Assembly: GCA_016928815.1 (NCBI GenBank)
Contig: JAFGJZ010000081.1
Location: 1 to 55,805 of the forward strand
From: Spirochaetota bacterium
Lineage (GTDB): Bacteria > Spirochaetota > UBA4802 > JAFGJZ01
DNA: 55,805 nt
Direction of reading: 5' to 3'
The notes under the pieces were generated by a model. That model made no database searches and was not told where the DNA came from. It was given only the letters and a program-made list of their open reading frames with translations. The translations under genes and the position numbers were made by a program. Positions 51,943-55,805 of this stretch are shown piece by piece. Position 1 is the stretch's first letter; every line of letters begins with the position of its first letter.

Positions 51943-52569
51943 TTATTTTTTCTTTCCTGAAACTTTTTTCTTAACCGGTTTAGCTTTTTTTGAAACTGAT
52001 TTTTTAGCGGTTGTTTTTTTAGGTGCGGACTTTTTACCGCCTGTTTTTTTAATAACAGCTTTTTTGGAAACAGGTTTTTTCTTTGCCGGAATTTTTATTT
52101 TAGGTTTGGATTTTTTCACCTGCTTGATACTTTTCGTTTTCTTAACAGCTTTGACTTTTTTAACATTTTTAGTTGTCTTTCCGTTCAGTTTCAGAGGTGC
52201 AGCTTTAAAGAATGTTTTATTGTAATTTCTCTTTTTAAACGACTGAAGAGCGCGTGTAATGAGATCGGAGGTTTCTATTTTTTTATAACTGGATTCAATA
52301 AAATCAAAAGAAAGATGTGCAAGGCCGCATCTTAAATATGCTGTAAGTTTCTCCTGAGAAGCGCCTTTTTTATACAGAAGCATCAGCCATTCCCTAAGTT
52401 CATTCTCTCCCTGTTTGAAAATTTCATTGCTGAGAATTGCTCCCGTTTTCTTGATTACGGTATTCAGTTTTTTATGAACCTTGGTGTATTCGTTTTTATA
52501 CTGCGGATCAAGAACTTTCATTTCAATAAGTTTCTCATCCAACATTTTTACCGTCTTTGCATCTGCCAT
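51943..52569 (-). CDS. Lysine-rich histone H1-like protein
   Basis: A 208-residue protein with a folded, mostly helical N-terminal region (about 1-125, including GENELREWLMLLYKKGASQE). The C-terminal tail (about 128-208) is almost entirely Lys with Ala, Pro, Ser and Thr, in repeats such as KKTTAKKSVSKKAKPVKKK. The tail matches bacterial histone H1-like (Hc1/AlgP-type) DNA-compacting tails. I do not recognise the N-terminal domain. It lies three bases upstream of ligA on the same strand, which suggests a nucleoid or DNA-repair role. The start is supported by GGAG-type sequence before the ATG at 52569. Confidence 0.8.
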   Translation of the reverse strand: MADAKTVKMLDEKLIEMKVLDPQYKNEYTKVHKKLNTVIKKTGAILSNEIFKQGENELREWLMLLYKKGASQEKLTAYLRCGLAHLSFDFIESSYKKIETSDLITRALQSFKKRNYNKTFFKAAPLKLNGKTTKNVKKVKAVKKTKSIKQVKKSKPKIKIPAKKKPVSKKAVIKKTGGKKSAPKKTTAKKSVSKKAKPVKKKVSGKKK

Positions 52570-52581
52570 CTGTTTTCTCCG

Positions 52582-53055
52582 TTATAATAATTTTTTTACA
52601 AATTCAGAAATCAACTCCTCATCAATTGTTGAAACCGTTTTATTAAATCCTGATATTTTTTTTATGATCAGTTTCTCAAAAAAATTCATTTTTTGAAAAT
52701 CATACTTTCCGCCGAAAATGCTTTTCACACTGCACTGCTCAGAAAGCGGTTTTCCGAAAAAATCATTAAAATAATGCTGTACCTTTTCAGGCGGAGACAT
52801 ACACACAATAAACAGTCCTGTTTTTCTTGAAAGGAGAATCTGCTCATGTTTTTTTACAAACGCTGAAACAGATGAACGGATTCTGCCTGCATAAACGGAG
52901 CCTCCGACAATAATGGTTTCAAAGTCTTCAGGACTGATATTTTTTTTTCTGTCAAGATCAGCAATGATGAAATCACCTGTAAGTTTTCCGGCAATTCTCT
53001 CGGCAGCATATTTCGCTGCCCCATGCCTGGATGAAAATACCACTAATGTACTCAC
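52582..53055 (-). CDS. Flavodoxin-domain protein (HemG-like)
   Basis: A 157-residue flavodoxin-fold protein. The FMN phosphate loop is VVFSSRHGAAKYAAERIAG, and the isoalloxazine block ETIIVGGSVYAGRIRSSVSA follows. The closest named relatives are menaquinone-dependent protoporphyrinogen oxidase HemG and related flavodoxin_5 proteins. The gene starts with GTG at 53055, overlapping the upstream acyl-ligase fusion stop by four bases (GTGA). The two are therefore translationally coupled, which links this redox protein to lipid metabolism rather than obviously to haem. Confidence 0.88.
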   Translation of the reverse strand: MSTLVVFSSRHGAAKYAAERIAGKLTGDFIIADLDRKKNISPEDFETIIVGGSVYAGRIRSSVSAFVKKHEQILLSRKTGLFIVCMSPPEKVQHYFNDFFGKPLSEQCSVKSIFGGKYDFQKMNFFEKLIIKKISGFNKTVSTIDEELISEFVKKLL

Positions 53056-55580
53056 TTTGACCTCATTTCAGAAAGTTTATCCTTCATTACTTTCTCAAGT
53101 GATCTGGATAACATATCCGGGGTTTTAAATTTCCCGGGATCAACAGCCGGCAGAACTGCAATCCTTACGGAGTTTTTCCCTGACAGATCGGGGAAAAAAG
53201 AGTCTCTCGGAAGAATTCTTATTGTTCCGTCAATAATAACAGGTATTATTTTTACATTAAGGTTTTTTGAAAGATATGAAACACCTGATTTGAAAGATCC
53301 GATTTCTCCGTCAATACTTCTGGTACCCTCGGGAAAAATACATAATGACTTTTTCTGACGAAGAATATCTGCACCGGCCTTGAGTGAAGGAACAACATCA
53401 CCGGAACGGTCAACAAATACGGCATTGGATCCGGGTAGAATGAATCTTAAAAAAGAAAGCTCCTTCTTACCTATTACAAACATTGAACGTCTGAATTTCA
53501 CGGGAATTATGGAATTCAGCAGCGGGTAATCCAGATTGGACTGATGATTAACTGCCAGAATGAAATTTTCTTCATTAATATTCTCAATACCTTCAAAAGT
53601 GAGGTTCCAGTATTTCAAGGCAATACGCTTAATGAAAAATAAAACCATTTCGGTCAGAAAACTCTGATGCGTAACATATCTTTTAATCTCATTTCCCCTT
53701 AAAATACGGTCTTCAATACTTAACCCCTCTCCGGGTCTGCATGCAGCCGCATATCTTACAAACTCTTCAAGCGTATCAAGTTTTTTAACATCTGAAATGT
53801 TTATTGAGACTCCCATTTTTTCCTCAATAAAGGAAACAAGATCAATCAGTCCGAGGGAGTCCACTCCATAGTCCTGAAAAGTATCATTGCTGAATAATAC
53901 TGATTTTTTAAACCGCTTTAGCAGCAGACGGTAAATTTCCTCCTCCTGAGCTGTCTGTGGAATTAATTCATTTCTGTTGGAATAATTGTCATCGGAATCA
54001 TTCTGAAAAACACCTTTCTCATAGAGTCGCCTGACTTCATGGACAAGAACCTTCCTTGTTGAATTAACAGGCAGCGGGTCGAAAGACAGTGAAAACCCGA
54101 AAATAATTTTATATGACGGCAGTCCTTTATTCAGCCTGATAATTTCCTGTCTGATCTCAGCATAGCTTTCTTTTGTTTTTCTGAAAGGAACTATTACCGC
54201 ATGTATGATTTCCCGGTCGGCAGCTTTTCTGCCGAAAATACAGATTTCAGAAATCAGCGGCGACTGTTTATAATATGCCTCAAGTTCCTCCGGATATACG
54301 TTTTTTCCTGAATCAAGTACGATGACATTTTTATTACGGCCGGTTACATAAATATAATTCCTTTTATCAACACGCCCGAGATCACCCGTATTAAACCATT
54401 TGTCATCATCAAAAACTTCACTGTTTGCCGATGGATTTTTATAATATCCCGGCATTACCGAGTCACCTTTCAGCCAGATTTCACCTATTCCGTCGGCGTT
54501 GACATTGCGTATCTGAACATAGTTGCCCTGAGTAGGAGGCCCGACACATCCGGCTACTGAATCACTCCAATGCGTAATGGAAACAGGTCCCGTAGTTTCC
54601 GAAAGACCGTATCCTTCGAGAATTTTAATTCCCATATTCCTATAGTAATTGAAATATTTCTTTTTTAAAGGAGCCCCTCCGCTTACCAGATATTTTATTT
54701 TCATGCCGAAAACTTTTCTTACAGGTTTGAAAACAAGCGCCGGCAGAATACCAAGTCCGACAGCTTTAAAAAACGGAGCTGTCTTCAGAAAAAACATCAA
54801 AATTCTGTATTTTACAGCAGACTGCGCTTTTGCCTTATTTATTATGCTGTCCATGAAAAGTTCCCATAACTGGGGAGCTGCGGGGAAAATGGTAAATTCA
54901 TTTTCTGCAAGTGTTTTAACAATATCAGGTCCTTTTAGAGAGCGCAGAAAATAAAACGAGGCGCCTCTGGCAAATGGACCTGTAAAATTCGCGACAAATG
55001 CATAAGCATGGAACAAAGGAAGAATATTTAAAAAATTATCAGTTTTATTAATATCAAGAAAATCTGAGATTGCAATGGAAGTCTTAAAAACATTTTTATG
55101 CGTAAGCGGCACTATTTTCGGTTTCCCTGTTGTACCGGATGTAAAAATCAGGGCTGCAATATGATCTTCTTTTACAGCGGCAGGTTTAAACGTGGAAATA
55201 TTTTTAATTATATTTTTATCAAAATCAATTACATATTTCCTGGCTTTTTTAATATGATTTCTGTAGATTTCTGATATAAATACAGCTTTCATTCCGGACG
55301 ACCTGATCATGCTGTTATAACTGTCCGGCGTCAGATTCGGATCAATCGGCAATGCAATAATACCGCAAATAGTCAACGCCATGTAAGTAATGCACCATTC
55401 TGCGGAATTTTCCGCAAGAATTCCGATTACATCACCTTTTTTAAAACCTTCTTTTCTGAGAAAAGCGGCCCGTTTCAGGGACAGCTCATAAGCGTCATGA
55501 TAGGTAATTACATTGTCGAAGAGAATTTCATCTTTATACTTTAAACAAGTCTCAGTAAAAAAATCATATAAATTATTCAT
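53052..55580 (-). CDS. Trifunctional fusion: AMP-dependent acyl ligase, acyl carrier protein and PlsC-type acyltransferase
   Basis: An 842-residue fusion. Residues about 1-515 are an ANL adenylating enzyme: P-loop AALIFTSGTTGKPKIVPLTH near 145, GYGLSETTGPVSI near 315 and YIYVTGRNKNVIVL near 410. Residues about 550-620 are an acyl carrier domain with the phosphopantetheine Ser in DYGVDSLGLIDLVSF near 575. Residues about 650-842 are a 1-acylglycerol-phosphate acyltransferase with NHQSNLD near 675 and FPEGTRS near 749. It could activate a free fatty acid, hold it on its own carrier and transfer it to a lysophospholipid, as Aas does in E. coli, but with a built-in ACP. It overlaps the flavodoxin gene by four bases. 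Confidence 0.93.
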   Translation of the reverse strand: MNNLYDFFTETCLKYKDEILFDNVITYHDAYELSLKRAAFLRKEGFKKGDVIGILAENSAEWCITYMALTICGIIALPIDPNLTPDSYNSMIRSSGMKAVFISEIYRNHIKKARKYVIDFDKNIIKNISTFKPAAVKEDHIAALIFTSGTTGKPKIVPLTHKNVFKTSIAISDFLDINKTDNFLNILPLFHAYAFVANFTGPFARGASFYFLRSLKGPDIVKTLAENEFTIFPAAPQLWELFMDSIINKAKAQSAVKYRILMFFLKTAPFFKAVGLGILPALVFKPVRKVFGMKIKYLVSGGAPLKKKYFNYYRNMGIKILEGYGLSETTGPVSITHWSDSVAGCVGPPTQGNYVQIRNVNADGIGEIWLKGDSVMPGYYKNPSANSEVFDDDKWFNTGDLGRVDKRNYIYVTGRNKNVIVLDSGKNVYPEELEAYYKQSPLISEICIFGRKAADREIIHAVIVPFRKTKESYAEIRQEIIRLNKGLPSYKIIFGFSLSFDPLPVNSTRKVLVHEVRRLYEKGVFQNDSDDNYSNRNELIPQTAQEEEIYRLLLKRFKKSVLFSNDTFQDYGVDSLGLIDLVSFIEEKMGVSINISDVKKLDTLEEFVRYAAACRPGEGLSIEDRILRGNEIKRYVTHQSFLTEMVLFFIKRIALKYWNLTFEGIENINEENFILAVNHQSNLDYPLLNSIIPVKFRRSMFVIGKKELSFLRFILPGSNAVFVDRSGDVVPSLKAGADILRQKKSLCIFPEGTRSIDGEIGSFKSGVSYLSKNLNVKIIPVIIDGTIRILPRDSFFPDLSGKNSVRIAVLPAVDPGKFKTPDMLSRSLEKVMKDKLSEMRSK

Positions 55581-55720
55581 TGAGATAACCGTAAAATTGA
55601 AATTTTTTTAATTAATAATATAACTGCCGGTTATTTCAAGTACTTTATTTTTTGCGGTAAATATGAGCTTTAATATAATCATGTAGATTAAATTTCATTA
55701 AGATTTTTATAATCTTACAA

Positions 55721-55805
55721 ATCGAGTAGGAGACTGACAGTTAGTTTGTCAGTCGACCTCTCACACCACCGTGCATACCGTCCGGTACACGGCGGTTTAT
55801 CAACA
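55721..55805 (-). mobile_element. 3' end of a group II intron (domains V and VI), truncated by the window edge
   Basis: On the minus strand, 55796-55765 folds as group II domain V. A nine-base lower stem (55765-55773 with 55788-55796, including the G-T wobble), a two-base bulge (55774-55775), a four-base upper stem (55776-55779 with 55784-55787) and a four-base loop are all present. Downstream, 55732-55754 forms an eight-base perfect stem with a seven-base loop, in the position of domain VI. The intron would end near 55721 in ...CGAT, matching the usual AY 3' end. The reverse-transcriptase reading frame and the 5' half lie beyond the window. Strong sequence resemblance to DV of intron-encoded maturase elements supports the call. 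Confidence 0.7.

Noticed and set aside
55700..55716. AAGATT-TTTAT-AATCTT hairpin as a terminator targeted by the intron
   Set aside because: It lies on the 3'-exon side of the intron, whereas terminator-targeting group II introns insert just after the hairpin on the 5' side; the stem is also purely AT-rich and weak.
1..55805. tRNA, rRNA, CRISPR arrays, prophage or IS transposase genes
   Set aside because: I looked through the intergenic regions and found no cloverleaf-like segments, no spaced direct-repeat arrays and no transposase or phage structural genes; the only mobile-element trace is the intron end at the right edge.

Overview
The window is AT-rich bacterial chromosome with dense genes on both strands. 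It encodes many short lipoproteins with lipobox signal peptides (FGE-like, LPP20-like, MORN, sugar-binding), a long-form pyrophosphate-dependent phosphofructokinase and a K+-type membrane pyrophosphatase. It also has a large membrane heterodisulfide-reductase-like Fe-S protein, a HEAT-repeat protein ending in a degenerate cyclase domain, and a lysine-rich histone H1-like protein beside an NAD+-dependent DNA ligase. This mix suggests a Gram-negative, largely anaerobic heterotroph, most likely in or near the Spirochaetota. That placement is an inference, because no rRNA or ribosomal marker lies in the window.

Left end (1-3.7 kb): an AT-rich membrane-protein gene that is probably cut by the window edge, then small accessory genes (FGE-like lipoprotein, LysE exporter, VOC protein, small Cys-rich protein) separated by low-complexity repeats.

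Sugar locus (3.8-15.5 kb): this is the clearest functional unit. A catabolic operon encodes an FGGY kinase, a GatD-like polyol dehydrogenase, a GatZ/KbaZ-like protein, an RbsD/FucU mutarotase and an aldo/keto reductase. It is followed by a ribose-type ABC importer (ATPase, permease, binding lipoprotein) and a LacI-family regulator. Five copies of a TGAAACGTTTCA-type palindrome lie before the kinase (two), the ABC ATPase (two) and the binding protein (one), so the genes form one local LacI regulon. No catalytic GatY aldolase is present. The favoured inference is import of a hexitol or hexose, oxidation or reduction to a ketose such as tagatose, phosphorylation, C4-epimerisation by the GatZ-like protein to fructose 6-phosphate, then entry into glycolysis through the PPi-dependent phosphofructokinase at 38.7 kb.

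Middle (15.5-32.2 kb): mostly single housekeeping or accessory genes. They include an AlaX-type editing protein, a GT2 glycosyltransferase, a GlpA-like FAD oxidoreductase, a membrane-anchored rhodanese, a methyltransferase fused to an AhpD/CMD domain, an M90 peptidase, a LUD-domain protein, an HD phosphohydrolase, a receiver-PocR-PAS-histidine kinase protein, a MORN-repeat lipoprotein, an ATC-hydrolase-like protein, a Crp-like regulator and an EamA exporter with a 19-bp palindrome in its promoter region.

Energy block (32.5-40.4 kb): a five-TM HdrD-like Fe-S protein, the membrane pyrophosphatase and PPi-PFK point to a pyrophosphate-centred energy economy.

Right part (40.4-55.8 kb): an LPP20/FlgT-like lipoprotein, the HEAT/cyclase-like protein, an amino-acid permease fused to a PTS EIIA domain, a metallophosphoesterase, a patatin, a putative outer-membrane protein, DNA ligase plus H1-like protein, a flavodoxin, and an AMP-ligase/ACP/acyltransferase fusion. 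At the extreme right edge are domains V and VI of a group II intron on the minus strand, whose body lies outside the window. I saw no tRNA, rRNA or CRISPR array.
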